From the NCBI GenBank assembly GCA_026393035.1, contig JAPLAY010000057.1, forward strand, positions 1 through 38,090: 38,090 nt of DNA, in the 5' to 3' direction. The stretch comes from Actinomycetota bacterium. GTDB lineage: Bacteria; Actinomycetota; Actinomycetes; Nanopelagicales; Nanopelagicaceae. Position 1 is the stretch's first letter. Every line of letters starts with the position of its first letter. A program made the position numbers and the translations under genes. Below are positions 17,823-26,472 of this stretch, piece by piece. The notes under the pieces were generated by a model. It saw nothing but the letters and a program-made list of their open reading frames with translations. It ran no database searches and was not told the origin of the DNA.

Positions 17823-17848
17823 CAACACCTAGGAAAAATTGGAAAAAT

Positions 17849-18565
17849 TTATTTTTTTGCGAGATGTTCAGTAAGTCTTGCTGCAGTTGCAACAACCGCT
17901 GCGGCATGAATGCGCCCAGGTTGACGACCAAGGCGTTCAACTGGTCCGCTAATACTTACAGCCGCGATAACTTTATTGTTTGGTCCACGCACTGGCGCAG
18001 ATACTGAAGCAACTCCGGCTTCGCGTTCGCCAACTGATTGCGCCCAACCTCGACGCCGGACTGCAGCAAGTGATGCAGCCGTAAATTTTGAATTGGTAAG
18101 TGCGCGATGAAGTTTGTCAGCATCTTCCCAAGCTAGAAGTATTTGGGCGCCAGATCCGGCCTGCATTGTTAGAACTGTTCCAGTTGGTACTGAATCTCTA
18201 AGTCCAGATAACCGCTCTGCAGTTGCAACACAGATACGTTGATCGCCTTGACGTCGGTAAAGCTGGGAGCTTTCGCCAGTGGCATCACGAAGCGCAGTAA
18301 GTGCAGCGCCAGCAACGGCTAAGAGGCGATCTTCGCCAGCGGCTGATGCGAGTTCAGATGATCTAAGTCCAAGAATAAATCGGCCGGCATAATCGCGAGA
18401 GACCATGCGATGAAATTCCAGGGCAACGGCCAAGCGATGTGCAGTTGGACGTGCGATTCCGGTTGCGGCGACAAGTTCAGAGAGTGAATGTGGTCCAGCT
18501 TCTAAGCAAGCCAAGATTTTTACGGCTTTATCTAAAACGCCAACTCCGCTATTCTTTCTGTCCAC
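17849..18565 (-). CDS. IclR-family regulator (NdgR/LtbR-like) divergent from leuCD
   Basis: DNA-binding regulator with an N-terminal winged helix (VGVLDKAVKILACLE, LSELVAATGIARPTAHRLAVALE) and a C-terminal ligand-binding IclR domain (about residues 75-235, with GESSQLYRRQGDQRICVA and GVASVSAPVRGPNNKVIAAVSISGP). In Streptomyces (NdgR) and Corynebacterium (LtbR), the regulator at this position controls leuCD and other amino-acid genes. GTG 18565 gives an N-terminus beginning DRKNSGVGVLDKA, like NdgR. ATG 18589 would add eight residues and run the coding sequence into a palindrome that looks like the operator. No strong ribosome-binding site precedes either start. Regulation of leuCD is inferred from family and position. 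Confidence 0.92.
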   Translation of the reverse strand: MDRKNSGVGVLDKAVKILACLEAGPHSLSELVAATGIARPTAHRLAVALEFHRMVSRDYAGRFILGLRSSELASAAGEDRLLAVAGAALTALRDATGESSQLYRRQGDQRICVATAERLSGLRDSVPTGTVLTMQAGSGAQILLAWEDADKLHRALTNSKFTAASLAAVRRRGWAQSVGEREAGVASVSAPVRGPNNKVIAAVSISGPVERLGRQPGRIHAAAVVATAARLTEHLAKK

Positions 18566-18570
18566 GATGT

Positions 18571-18605
18571 AATACTGGCATCTCACCATTTGAAATGCAA
18601 GTATT
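18571..18605. promoter_or_regulatory. Imperfect palindrome between iclR and leuC, probable operator
   Basis: Arms AATACTGGCAT (18571-18581) and ATGCAAGTATT (18595-18605) pair at 10 of 11 positions around a 13-base spacer. It lies in the only intergenic space shared by the divergent iclR and leuC genes, just upstream of both, where IclR-family dimers bind in relatives. Binding by this regulator is inferred. Confidence 0.6.
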
Positions 18606-18629
18606 TAGGGAAAAAATTAAGGGGCAGTA

Positions 18630-20027
18630 ATGGGAAAGACGCTAGCCGAAAAGATTTGGGCTGATCACATTGTTAGGCAGCATGAAGGTGAACCAGATCT
18701 TATTTATATTGATCTGCACCTAATCCATGAAGTTACAAGCCCACAAGCATTTGATGGTCTCCGTCTAGCAAATCGTAAAGTTCGCCGCCCCGACTTAACT
18801 ATTGCAACTGAAGATCACAACGTTCCAACTCTCAATATCGATAAGCCAATCGCTGATCCAGTTTCAAAGCTTCAAGTCGATACCTTGCGCAGAAATTGTG
18901 AAGAATTCGGAGTTCGTCTTCACTCACTTGGCGATGTTGAGCAAGGAATTGTTCACGTAGTAGGACCACAGCTCGGAATTACGCAACCTGGCATGACAAT
19001 CGTTTGCGGTGATTCACATACCTCAACACATGGCGCATTTGGTGCACTTGCATTCGGTATCGGAACTTCAGAAGTAGAACACGTTCTTGCAACCCAGACC
19101 TTGCCACTGGTTCGCCCTAAAACGATGGCGATCAATGTTGAAGGAAAACTAAAGCCCGGTGTTACTAGCAAAGATATTATTTTGGCAATCATCGCGAAGA
19201 TTGGAACCGGCGGTGGTCAAGGTTATGTTCTTGAATATCGTGGCTCTGCAATTCGCGCACTATCTATGGAATCTCGAATGACAGTTTGCAACATGTCTAT
19301 TGAGGCCGGAGCTCGCGCTGGATTAATTGCGCCAGATGGAATTACCTTTGAATATTTGAAGGCAAAGCCGCACGCACCGAAGGGCGCTGATTGGGATGCT
19401 GCAGTTTCATATTGGAACACACTCCAATCTGACCCAGATGCGAAGTTCGATGTGGAAATTTCGCTAAATGCCGATGATCTAGAACCATTCGTAACTTGGG
19501 GAACTAACCCAGGGCAAGGACTTCCACTTAATTCAAAGGTCCCAAACCCAGCGGAAATCACTGATGTTGAAGAGCGTGGAGCTGCAGAACGAGCCCTTAC
19601 ATATATGGGACTTATTGCTGGCACACCGCTAAAAGATATTAAGGTAGACACAATCTTTTTAGGTTCTTGTACAAATGGCCGAATTGAAGATTTACGTTCT
19701 GCTGCAGATGTTCTAAAAGGTAAGAGGATTTCAAAAGAAGTTCGCATGTTAGTTGTTCCAGGTTCTGCCCGCGTTAGATTGCAGGCCGAGAGCGAAGGTC
19801 TAGATAAAGTATTTCTAGATGCCGGCGCAGAATGGCGCACTGCTGGATGTTCAATGTGCTTAGGAATGAATCCAGATCAACTCGCAGTTGGTGAGCGATC
19901 TGCTTCAACTTCAAATAGAAACTTCGAGGGCCGTCAAGGCAAGGGTGGTCGCACCCACTTAGTAAGTCCACTCGTAGCAGCAGCCACAGCAATCCGTGGC
20001 ACGCTCTCATCACCGGCAGATTTGTAA
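18630..20027 (+). CDS. leuC: 3-isopropylmalate dehydratase, large subunit
   Basis: Aconitase-family subunit carrying the 4Fe-4S cluster for isomerising 2- to 3-isopropylmalate in leucine synthesis. The 465-residue length is normal. The three cluster cysteines are C347 in LGSCTNGR and C407/C410 in [12 protein letters not shown], the same numbering as in E. coli LeuC. Other conserved sites include [19 protein letters not shown] and [14 protein letters not shown] 18630 follows a good ribosome-binding site (AAGGGG). leuD follows after ten bases; the two subunits form one enzyme. Confidence 0.98.
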   Translation: MGKTLAEKIWADHIVRQHEGEPDLIYIDLHLIHEVTSPQAFDGLRLANRKVRRPDLTIATEDHNVPTLNIDKPIADPVSKLQVDTLRRNCEEFGVRLHSLGDVEQGIVHVVGPQLGITQPGMTIVCGDSHTSTHGAFGALAFGIGTSEVEHVLATQTLPLVRPKTMAINVEGKLKPGVTSKDIILAIIAKIGTGGGQGYVLEYRGSAIRALSMESRMTVCNMSIEAGARAGLIAPDGITFEYLKAKPHAPKGADWDAAVSYWNTLQSDPDAKFDVEISLNADDLEPFVTWGTNPGQGLPLNSKVPNPAEITDVEERGAAERALTYMGLIAGTPLKDIKVDTIFLGSCTNGRIEDLRSAADVLKGKRISKEVRMLVVPGSARVRLQAESEGLDKVFLDAGAEWRTAGCSMCLGMNPDQLAVGERSASTSNRNFEGRQGKGGRTHLVSPLVAAATAIRGTLSSPADL

Positions 20028-20037
20028 GGAGTAAAAA

Positions 20038-20637
20038 ATGGAGAAATATTTTAGCCACACTGGAAGCGTTCTTCCACTTCGTCGAAGCAATGTTGATACT
20101 GACCAAATTATTCCTGCGGTCTATTTGAAGCGCGTAACCAAGAGCGGCTTTGAAGATGGTCTATTCGGCGCTTGGCGCAACGATCCAGAGTTTGTTTTGA
20201 ATAAGGCGGAATTTGCTGGCGCAACGATTTTGGTTGCCGGCGTTGATTTCGGTACTGGCTCTTCTCGCGAGCACGCAGTCTGGGCACTTCAGAACTATGG
20301 ATTCAAGGTTGTTCTATCAAGTCGCTTCGCAGATATCTTCCGTGGCAATTCGCAGAAGGCTGGACTGCTTACAGTTGTTATCGACCAAGCTGAAATTGAA
20401 GCAATCTGGGGCGCGGTTGAGGCTGACCCTAAAACCCAAGTAACAGTGGATCTTGAGGCCAAGACCGTTAACTACGGTTCAAAGTCACTTCCATTTGTTA
20501 TCGATGATTACACCAGATGGCGTTTGATGGAAGGGCTGGATGACATCGGTCTTACGCTCAAAAACATTGATTCTGTAAGCTCTTTTGAGCAATCACGTCC
20601 AAGTTATAAGCCTAAAACACTTCCTGCGCTCTCTTAA
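20038..20637 (+). CDS. leuD: 3-isopropylmalate dehydratase, small subunit
   Basis: Swivelling subunit of isopropylmalate isomerase. The 199-residue protein begins [14 protein letters not shown], then [31 protein letters not shown] and [17 protein letters not shown], all typical of LeuD. ATG 20038 is preceded by AAGGAG at spacing of about six, a stronger site than that of leuC. A terminator begins 14 bases after the stop, so leuCD is a two-gene operon. Confidence 0.98.
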   Translation: MEKYFSHTGSVLPLRRSNVDTDQIIPAVYLKRVTKSGFEDGLFGAWRNDPEFVLNKAEFAGATILVAGVDFGTGSSREHAVWALQNYGFKVVLSSRFADIFRGNSQKAGLLTVVIDQAEIEAIWGAVEADPKTQVTVDLEAKTVNYGSKSLPFVIDDYTRWRLMEGLDDIGLTLKNIDSVSSFEQSRPSYKPKTLPALS

Positions 20638-20651
20638 TTGCGAATTAAATT

Positions 20652-20681
20652 AAAACTCTAAAGTAATTATTTAGAGTTTTT
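20652..20681 (+). terminator. Rho-independent terminator after leuCD
   Basis: AAAACTCTAAA (20652-20662) and TTTAGAGTTTT (20670-20680) form a perfect 11-base-pair stem around a seven-base loop, ending in a T run. The stem is A/T-rich. Confidence 0.8.
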
Positions 20682-20768
20682 CTCGCATAAAAAGTGGATT
20701 TTTTGCGGTGTTGTAGAAAATTATAAATTCCGACACGCCACCAGATATGCAACGTGTTATTTGTTTAG

Positions 20769-20816
20769 ACGCGTAGATTTCTAACCAACTTAGGCGAACG
20801 CCTAAATTTTACGCGT
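20769..20816 (+). promoter_or_regulatory. Structured leader just upstream of hup
   Basis: An outer stem ACGCGTA (20769-20775) with TACGCGT (20810-20816) encloses an inner hairpin TTAGGC (20790-20795), loop GAAC, GCCTAA (20800-20805). It ends about seven bases before the ribosome-binding sequence AAGGGG of hup, so it could control translation of the HU message or be a protein-binding site. No T run follows the hairpin, so it is not a simple terminator. The gap 20682-20831 otherwise holds A/T-rich promoter-like sequence with no clear -35/-10 pair. Confidence 0.5.
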
Positions 20817-20831
20817 AATAAGGGGATTAAT

Positions 20832-21278
20832 ATGAACAAGGCCCAGTTCATCGCAGCATTGGCTCCGCACTTCGGCGATAGCAAGAAGGAAGCGGCTCGT
20901 GCAGTAGATGTAGTTTTTGACACCATCGTTCGCAACATTTCAAAGGGCGAAGATGTAATGATCAATGATTTCGGTAAGTTTAAGAAAGTTGATCGTCCAG
21001 CACGTAAGGGTCGTAACCCTTTCACTGGTGAAACAATTCAAATTAAGGCAAGCAAGAAAGTACGTTTCTTGCCAGCTAAGGCGCTAAAGGAAGTTATCTC
21101 AGGCGCACGTAAGCTAGAAGCTGCACCAAAGCCACCTGCAAAGGTTGTTGCAAAGCCAGCAGCTAAGAAAGCTGCTCCTAAGAAGGCTGCAAAGAAGAAG
21201 CCAGCTAAGAAGGCTCCTGCAAAGAAGAAGACTGCAGCAAAGAAGAAGCCAGCGAAGAAGGCTGTAAAGCGTCGCTAG
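20832..21278 (+). CDS. hup: HU-family nucleoid protein with Lys/Ala-rich C-terminal tail
   Basis: DNA-compacting protein. Residues 1-90 are a standard HU fold (MNKAQFIAALAPHFGDSKKEA, ISKGEDVMINDFGKF, RKGRNPFTGETI). Residues of about 97-148 form a histone-H1-like tail made almost only of Lys, Ala and Pro (repeated AKK/PAKK units), the arrangement seen in HupB/Hlp of mycobacteria and Streptomyces. The tail is likely disordered and binds DNA non-specifically. ATG 20832 follows AAGGGG. It is isolated between two terminators and is therefore probably a single-gene transcript. The position after leuCD is the same as in M. tuberculosis. Confidence 0.97.
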   Translation: MNKAQFIAALAPHFGDSKKEAARAVDVVFDTIVRNISKGEDVMINDFGKFKKVDRPARKGRNPFTGETIQIKASKKVRFLPAKALKEVISGARKLEAAPKPPAKVVAKPAAKKAAPKKAAKKKPAKKAPAKKKTAAKKKPAKKAVKRR

Positions 21279-21290
21279 TTTTAAAAATTT

Positions 21291-21324
21291 AAAAGAGGGA
21301 GCCAGAAATGGTTCCCTCTTTTTT
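21291..21324 (+). terminator. Strong Rho-independent terminator after hup
   Basis: AAAAGAGGGAGCC (21291-21303) pairs with GGTTCCCTCTTTT (21310-21322) in a 13-base-pair stem with one G-U pair and a six-base loop, followed by more T residues. It starts 12 bases after the hup stop. Confidence 0.9.
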
Positions 21325-21345
21325 AATGGGAATTAGGATAGAGAC

Positions 21346-22122
21346 ATGCAATTTGAGGCACCCAAGGGAAAGCCACTTGGAACAAATGCAACTTTTAAAT
21401 TTGCAGCGGCAATTTTAATTCCAGTACTGAGTCTTCTTACTAAGCGCGAATGGCGTGGAGTTAGCAATATTCCAAAGAGCGGCCCAGTAATTATTATTTC
21501 AAATCATATTTCCTATGCCGATGCGCTAGTTCTTGCACACTTTCTTTATGCAAATGGCAGAGCACCTAGATATCTTGGTAAAGATTCGGTCTTTAAAATT
21601 CCAGTTATCGGTTGGATCATTAAGAGCTCGGGTCAGATTCCAGTTGCCCGTGAAAGTGATAAGGCGTCACATGCTTTAGATAGCGCACTTGGATTATTGA
21701 AAGCCGGTCATTGCGTAGGCGTATATCCCGAAGGAACTCTGACTCGGGATGAGAACCTCTGGCCGATGGTCGCAAAGACAGGGATTGCTCGTTTGGCAAT
21801 TATGAGTAAGGCACCAGTAATTCCGGTTGCACAATGGGGCGATCAGAATTTATTAGCGCCATATTCAAAGAAGATTGTTCTTTGGAAGCGGACGAAAATC
21901 ACATATTTGGCCGGCGCTCCTCTAGATTTCAGCAAATGGGCAGGTAAAGAGGATGATCAGGCTGCACTGGTTGAAGCCACCGCTTATGCGATGGCAGGAA
22001 TTACCAAATTGTTGGAAGAAATTAGGGGAGAATTAGCGCCTGCGGAAATCTTCGATCCACACAAATCGGATCTACCTCGAATCGGAAACTTTAAGAAAGC
22101 AAAAAGAAAAGGGATTAAGTAA
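21346..22122 (+). CDS. plsC: 1-acyl-sn-glycerol-3-phosphate acyltransferase
   Basis: Membrane-associated PlsC-family acyltransferase that adds the second acyl chain to lysophosphatidic acid. The catalytic H-x4-D is SNHISYADALVL (about residues 62-73), and the substrate motif YPEGTLTRDENLWPM follows; IPVARESDKASHAL is also typical. The 258-residue length is normal. ATG 21346 lies after the hup terminator, so a promoter must lie in or near that short gap. gpsA starts immediately after its stop; the two act in the same pathway, GpsA supplying glycerol-3-phosphate. Confidence 0.92.
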   Translation: MQFEAPKGKPLGTNATFKFAAAILIPVLSLLTKREWRGVSNIPKSGPVIIISNHISYADALVLAHFLYANGRAPRYLGKDSVFKIPVIGWIIKSSGQIPVARESDKASHALDSALGLLKAGHCVGVYPEGTLTRDENLWPMVAKTGIARLAIMSKAPVIPVAQWGDQNLLAPYSKKIVLWKRTKITYLAGAPLDFSKWAGKEDDQAALVEATAYAMAGITKLLEEIRGELAPAEIFDPHKSDLPRIGNFKKAKRKGIK

Positions 22123-23121
22123 ATGTCGAAAGTTACAGTTCTTGGTTCTGGTGCTTGGGGAACAACCCTGGCGCAAGTTCTATGTGATTCTGGGCAAGAT
22201 GTTTTAATCTGGGGACGTAATTCTGATGTAGTGAATGAAATTAATAACAATAAGACAAATGGTAAGTATTTACCGGGGATAAGCCTTCCATCCCAACTTC
22301 GCGCAACTGTAGATATTCAAGAGGCCTTTAACTTTGGTGACTCACTTGTTCTAGCTATTCCAGCACAATCCTTGCGAGAAAATTTATCAGGATGGGTTTC
22401 TACTTTCCCAAGTGATAAACCGGTAATAAGTACGCTTAAAGGTATTGAAGCAAAAACCCAACTTCGAATGACTGAAGTTGTCACAGAAATTTTAGGAATT
22501 CCGCCAGCAAGACTTGGTTTGATTACTGGACCAAACTTGGCCGGCGAACTTTCATTGCGGCAGCCAGCCGGAGCGGTAGCTGCATCATCGAATACTGGAA
22601 TTTCGCAATTGATGATCGATGCCTTCACAACACCTTATTTCCGAATTTATCCATCTGAAGATTTAGTTGGTTGCGAATTAGCCGGCGCCGCAAAGAGTGT
22701 TATTGCACTTGCAGTTGGTATGGCGATTGGACTTGAACTTGGCGAAAATACCCAAGCGATGATTATTACTCGTGGCCTTAGCGAAGTTGCAAGATTTGGA
22801 AATGGTTACGGCGCTAATCCACTTACAAACCTTGGGCTTGCTGGAATGGGTGATCTAGTTGCATCTTGTGGTTCTGGTTTATCTCGAAATAGAACTTTCG
22901 GTGAAGCTCTCGGTCGTAGCGGAACAATGGCGCAGGCGCGATTAGAAGTAGCTAAGACTGTAGAAGGCGTTGCGTCAGCTCCTGCGATTCTCGAGCTTGC
23001 ACACCGCGTCGGCGTTGAAGTTCCAATTATCGAAGTTGTAGCAGATGTTGTTGGAGATCGAATCTCACCAAGTGCCGCAATGACACGGTTAATGACTGTA
23101 AGCATGGCTGCCGAGTTGTAA
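22123..23121 (+). CDS. gpsA: Glycerol-3-phosphate dehydrogenase (NAD(P)+)
   Basis: Makes sn-glycerol-3-phosphate from dihydroxyacetone phosphate for phospholipids. The nucleotide-binding loop is VLGSGAWGTTLAQVL at the N-terminus; STLKGIE, ITGPNLAGE, the catalytic lysine region AGAAKSVIALAVG, and NPLTNLGLAGMGDLVASC are conserved. The 332-residue length is normal. The start ATG 22123 abuts the plsC stop, and its own stop overlaps the ddl start (TAATG), indicating a tightly coupled plsC-gpsA-ddl operon. Confidence 0.97.
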   Translation: MSKVTVLGSGAWGTTLAQVLCDSGQDVLIWGRNSDVVNEINNNKTNGKYLPGISLPSQLRATVDIQEAFNFGDSLVLAIPAQSLRENLSGWVSTFPSDKPVISTLKGIEAKTQLRMTEVVTEILGIPPARLGLITGPNLAGELSLRQPAGAVAASSNTGISQLMIDAFTTPYFRIYPSEDLVGCELAGAAKSVIALAVGMAIGLELGENTQAMIITRGLSEVARFGNGYGANPLTNLGLAGMGDLVASCGSGLSRNRTFGEALGRSGTMAQARLEVAKTVEGVASAPAILELAHRVGVEVPIIEVVADVVGDRISPSAAMTRLMTVSMAAEL

Positions 23122-24158
23122 TGAGCAAAATAAAGGTAGGAATAGTTTGTGGTGGAAAATCAAGCGAACACGAAATTTCATGTATCTCTGCCGCAGGTGT
23201 TCTCTCCGCAATAGACCGAGATAGATTTGAACCAATTCTTATCGGTATAACAAAAGCTGGGGAATGGGTTCTTCCGCCATCCGATTATCCGTTATCAATT
23301 TCAGGTGAAGTGTTACCAGAAATCAAAGGCGATCTACCTAAAACAAATATTTCACAGTTAAACGTTGATTTACTCTTTCCAGTTTTGCACGGTCCATATG
23401 GTGAAGATGGAACCTTTCAAGGGCAATGCGAGATGGCTGGACTCAAATATGTTGGCTCTGGCGTACTAGCAAGTGCTGCCGGAATGGATAAATCTTTTGC
23501 TAAGCCAATCTTTCAGGCGCATGGTCTTGAAGTTGCACCCGGAATGGTTATTCACGAACGAGATTGGCAGATTGATGAAGTTCGAATTCTTGCAAGTGCA
23601 ACTGAATTTGGAAATCCACTCTTCGTAAAGCCAGCGCGAAGTGGTTCAAGTCGCGGCACAAGTAAAGTTAAAAACGTTAAAGAGTTAAAAACTGCGATTA
23701 ATTTCGCCCTGCAATTTGATACCAAGGTATTGGTTGAAAGCGCAATTGTTGGCCGTGAAATTGAATGTGCAGTTCTGCAGGTAAATGGGGTTGCCTTGTC
23801 ATCACCAGTAGGCGAGATCAAGATTCTGGGTAACCACGAGTTTTATGACTTTGAAGCAAAGTATCTAGATGATTCGACCGAGGTATTAGTTCCAGCGAAG
23901 CTGCCATTTGGCGTACAGGAAGAGATTCAAAATTATGCAACAAGAGCATTTGATGCACTTGGTTGTGAAGGGCTAGCCCGTGTTGATTTCTTTTATACCG
24001 GTTCTGAAATAATTATCAATGAAATTAATACGATGCCTGGATTTACTGCAACATCGGTCTTTCCAAAACTTTGGGCCGCTGGTGGAATTGGTTACACCGA
24101 ATTAATTACAAATTTGATTGAAGCTGCAATAGCGCGCCCATTGAATGTGACGCGCTAG
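23121..24158 (+). CDS. ddl: D-alanine--D-alanine ligase
   Basis: ATP-grasp ligase that makes D-Ala-D-Ala for peptidoglycan. Conserved parts: GGKSSEHEISCISA, FPVLHGPYGEDGTFQG, LKYVGSGVLASAAGMDKS, KPARSGSSRGTSKV, the carboxylate-rich region ARVDFFYTGSEIIINEINTMPGFTATS with the metal ligands, and the final helix. The 345-residue length is normal. ATG 23121 shares a base with the gpsA stop. The gene ends nine bases before the convergent Lrp-like gene. Confidence 0.97.
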   Translation: MSKIKVGIVCGGKSSEHEISCISAAGVLSAIDRDRFEPILIGITKAGEWVLPPSDYPLSISGEVLPEIKGDLPKTNISQLNVDLLFPVLHGPYGEDGTFQGQCEMAGLKYVGSGVLASAAGMDKSFAKPIFQAHGLEVAPGMVIHERDWQIDEVRILASATEFGNPLFVKPARSGSSRGTSKVKNVKELKTAINFALQFDTKVLVESAIVGREIECAVLQVNGVALSSPVGEIKILGNHEFYDFEAKYLDDSTEVLVPAKLPFGVQEEIQNYATRAFDALGCEGLARVDFFYTGSEIIINEINTMPGFTATSVFPKLWAAGGIGYTELITNLIEAAIARPLNVTR

Positions 24159-24167
24159 AAGTAATTA

Positions 24168-24404
24168 TTAGTAAGAAGTAACTGGGCAAGTCAACGTACG
24201 GGTAATTCCTGGGACGCCTTGAACCTTTGAAAGAATTGCGCGACCTAGCTCTTCCATACTTGGAGATTCAGCTCGCATGATTACATCGTAAGGACCAGTT
24301 ACGCCCTCAGCCAAAGTAACGCCAGGAATCTTTGAAATGCTTGCAGCAACGCTAGAAGCCTTACCGACTTCTGTTTGAATCAGAATGTATGCCTGAACAG
24401 TCAT
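24168..24404 (-). CDS. Stand-alone Lrp/AsnC ligand-binding (RAM) domain protein
   Basis: A 78-residue protein consisting only of the effector-binding RAM domain of Lrp/AsnC regulators: AYILIQTEVGKASSVAASISKIPG, VTGPYDVIMRAESP and VPGITRTLTCPV. There is no helix-turn-helix, so it cannot bind DNA like Lrp. Very similar short proteins lie next to thiL in Streptomyces and relatives, so this is a family form and not a truncation. On the minus strand AGGAG lies nine bases before the ATG. The gene is divergent from thiL across 124 bases. Function is unknown; amino-acid sensing through assembly with full-length partners is a possibility. Confidence 0.92.
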   Translation of the reverse strand: MTVQAYILIQTEVGKASSVAASISKIPGVTLAEGVTGPYDVIMRAESPSMEELGRAILSKVQGVPGITRTLTCPVTSY

Positions 24405-24528
24405 TTGAATTACTCCTAAATATTTCTGCTATCCACAGCGCCGTGATTGCAGAGTTGAAGGCTACCGCCTCTAGAGTTGGATTGGTAGATAGTTTATTTC
24501 AGAATCGCTACGGAAGGAAAGGTGCGAG

Positions 24529-25434
24529 ATGGCTTCGGAGTCAGAGTTAATAGGAGCCCTTTCCGAGGTATTTTCACTTTCTGATCCAAACCTGATTATC
24601 GGAATTGGCGATGATGGCGCAGTTATAAAGGCCAGTGCAAAGAATTTAGTAGCAGCAACAGATATGGCCGTAGAAGGAGTTCACTTCAAACGCGAGTGGT
24701 CTAGCCTCTTTGAAATTGGCGGCAAGGTAACCGCAGCAAACCTTGCAGACATTTATGCGATGGGTGGAGCTCCAAAATATTTATTAGTTAGCGCTGGGCT
24801 TACGCCCGATTTTGGGATTGCTGAAATTACCGAGCTCGCAACGGGAATAGCAGCAGAGGCAGCTCTTGTAGGTGCATCCGTAATCGGTGGTGATATTTCC
24901 AAGGCAGATCAATTAGTTATTTCAATTTCAGTATTTGGTGAGGTTGAAAAACCAATTACCCGTTCTGGGGCAAAGATTGGCGATCAAGTAATTATTTCAA
25001 GTTTGCCCGGAAAATCTGCGGCAGGTCTATTTCAATTACAAAATGGCGAGAATGATTCTAAATTTATTCAAGCCCATAAGAAACCAACGCTTGATTACCG
25101 CCTTGCTGAAGCTTTTCGCAACGTAAATTCAATGTGTGATGTGAGCGATGGCTTACTTTCCGAGCTAACTCATATTGCGCAGGCTTCTGGTGTGGGAATT
25201 GAATTAGATTCAGAGCTAATTTCTGCTAATCGAGATTTTAAAGAACTTTCAGATTTAGATTCTTCGCAAGTATGGCGATGGGTTCTCGGTGGCGGAGAAG
25301 ATCATGTATTCGTTGCAACAACTAACTCAAAAGTTCCGGACGGCGCAGTGGTTATTGGAAAAGTTGTGAGTGGAATAGAAGTAAAAGTTTTAGGAATCTC
25401 AGAATTTCCGGATGTTGGCTTTCGCCATTTCTAA
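24529..25434 (+). CDS. thiL: Thiamine-monophosphate kinase
   Basis: Phosphorylates thiamine monophosphate to the active cofactor TPP. The PurM/ThiL-type fold shows IIGIGDDGAVI, ATDMAVEGVHFKREW, ANLADIYAMGGAPKYLLVSAGL, GGDISKADQLVISISVFGEV, CDVSDGLLSELTHIAQASGVGIEL and VLGGGEDHVFVAT. The 301-residue length is normal. ATG 24529 follows GGAAAGG. It probably has its own promoter in the gap shared with the Lrp-like gene. An ACC deaminase gene follows, 21 bases downstream. Confidence 0.95.
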   Translation: MASESELIGALSEVFSLSDPNLIIGIGDDGAVIKASAKNLVAATDMAVEGVHFKREWSSLFEIGGKVTAANLADIYAMGGAPKYLLVSAGLTPDFGIAEITELATGIAAEAALVGASVIGGDISKADQLVISISVFGEVEKPITRSGAKIGDQVIISSLPGKSAAGLFQLQNGENDSKFIQAHKKPTLDYRLAEAFRNVNSMCDVSDGLLSELTHIAQASGVGIELDSELISANRDFKELSDLDSSQVWRWVLGGGEDHVFVATTNSKVPDGAVVIGKVVSGIEVKVLGISEFPDVGFRHF

Positions 25435-25455
25435 TACCTGTGAGAGTATTTGCAA

Positions 25456-26472
25456 ATGTCTAGAGCCAAACTTGAATCGTTTCCAAGAGAAAAACTAACT
25501 TTTGGTAAATCTCCACTACAACGCCTTGATCGCTTATCTGAACACCTAGGCGGAACGGTCGAGATTTGGGCAAAGCGTGAAGATGTTAATTCTGGCCTTG
25601 CTTATGGCGGGAATAAAACTCGCAAACTCGAATATTTAGCAGCGGAAGCACTCGCACAGGGTTGTGACACTTTGGTTTCAATTGGCGGTGTTCAATCAAA
25701 TCATACGAGGCAAGTTGCTGCAGTCGCCGCGCATCTTGGACTTAAGTGCGTTCTAGTACAAGAGCACTGGGTTGATTGGGATGAAGTTAATTATGAGAAG
25801 ACAGGAAATATTTTACTTAGTCGAATCATGGGAGCAGAAGTTCGACTAGACCCAGCTGGATTTGATATTGGTTTTAGAAAATCATGGGAAGAAGCCATCG
25901 CTGATGTAATTGCAAGAGGCGGAAAGCCTTATGCAATTCCAGCCGGCGCTTCAGATCACCCGCTCGGTGGACATGGTTTTGCTGGCTGGGCTTTTGAAGT
26001 TGAAGACCAAGAGAAAGAACTTGGTTTTAAATTTGATAACTTTATTGTTTGCTCTGTTACAGGTTCATCACAAGGCGGAATGATTGCGGGATTCGCACAT
26101 TCAAACCGAGCTGAATCAGTAATTGGAATTGATGCTTCGGCAACAGTGGAAAAGACTTGGGAGCAAATTAAGCGAATCGCTTCGCGCACTGCAGCAGCTA
26201 TTGATTTGGGGCGCGAGCTTCGAGACTCTGAAATAGTTCTTCTCGATCGCTGGCATGATGGAATTTATGGCGTCGCCGGAGCAAGAACAATTGAAGCAAT
26301 AAAATTGGTGGGCCAACTTGAAGGAATGATTACTGATCCAGTTTATGAAGGTAAATCAATGGCAGGAATGATTGATCTAATTAAAGAGGGTTATTTTAAA
26401 GAAGGTTCAAAAGTTTGTTACGTTCACCTTGGCGGCCAACCGGCCATCAATGGTTATACAACCGCTTTTTAG
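25456..26472 (+). CDS. acdS: 1-aminocyclopropane-1-carboxylate (ACC) deaminase
   Basis: PLP enzyme that opens ACC, the ethylene precursor, to 2-oxobutyrate and ammonia. ATG 25456 gives 338 residues, the exact usual length (TTG 25450 is an alternative). It aligns by eye along its whole length with Pseudomonas Acd[21 protein letters not shown], the PLP lysine in [11 protein letters not shown] (residue 54, equal to K51 there), [33 protein letters not shown] with the diagnostic Tyr-Glu pair, and [13 protein letters not shown] with the diagnostic leucine. Those residues separate true ACC deaminases from D-cysteine desulfhydrases. It is inserted between thiL and rpmB in an otherwise housekeeping block. 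Its stop overlaps the stop of convergent rpmB. Confidence 0.9.
   Translation: MSRAKLESFPREKLTFGKSPLQRLDRLSEHLGGTVEIWAKREDVNSGLAYGGNKTRKLEYLAAEALAQGCDTLVSIGGVQSNHTRQVAAVAAHLGLKCVLVQEHWVDWDEVNYEKTGNILLSRIMGAEVRLDPAGFDIGFRKSWEEAIADVIARGGKPYAIPAGASDHPLGGHGFAGWAFEVEDQEKELGFKFDNFIVCSVTGSSQGGMIAGFAHSNRAESVIGIDASATVEKTWEQIKRIASRTAAAIDLGRELRDSEIVLLDRWHDGIYGVAGARTIEAIKLVGQLEGMITDPVYEGKSMAGMIDLIKEGYFKEGSKVCYVHLGGQPAINGYTTAF

Noticed and set aside
17823-17848. A/T run between tRNA-Glu and iclR as a shared terminator
   Set aside because: The possible AAAAAT/ATTTTT pairing has too small a loop and no G/C pairs, so it is not convincing.
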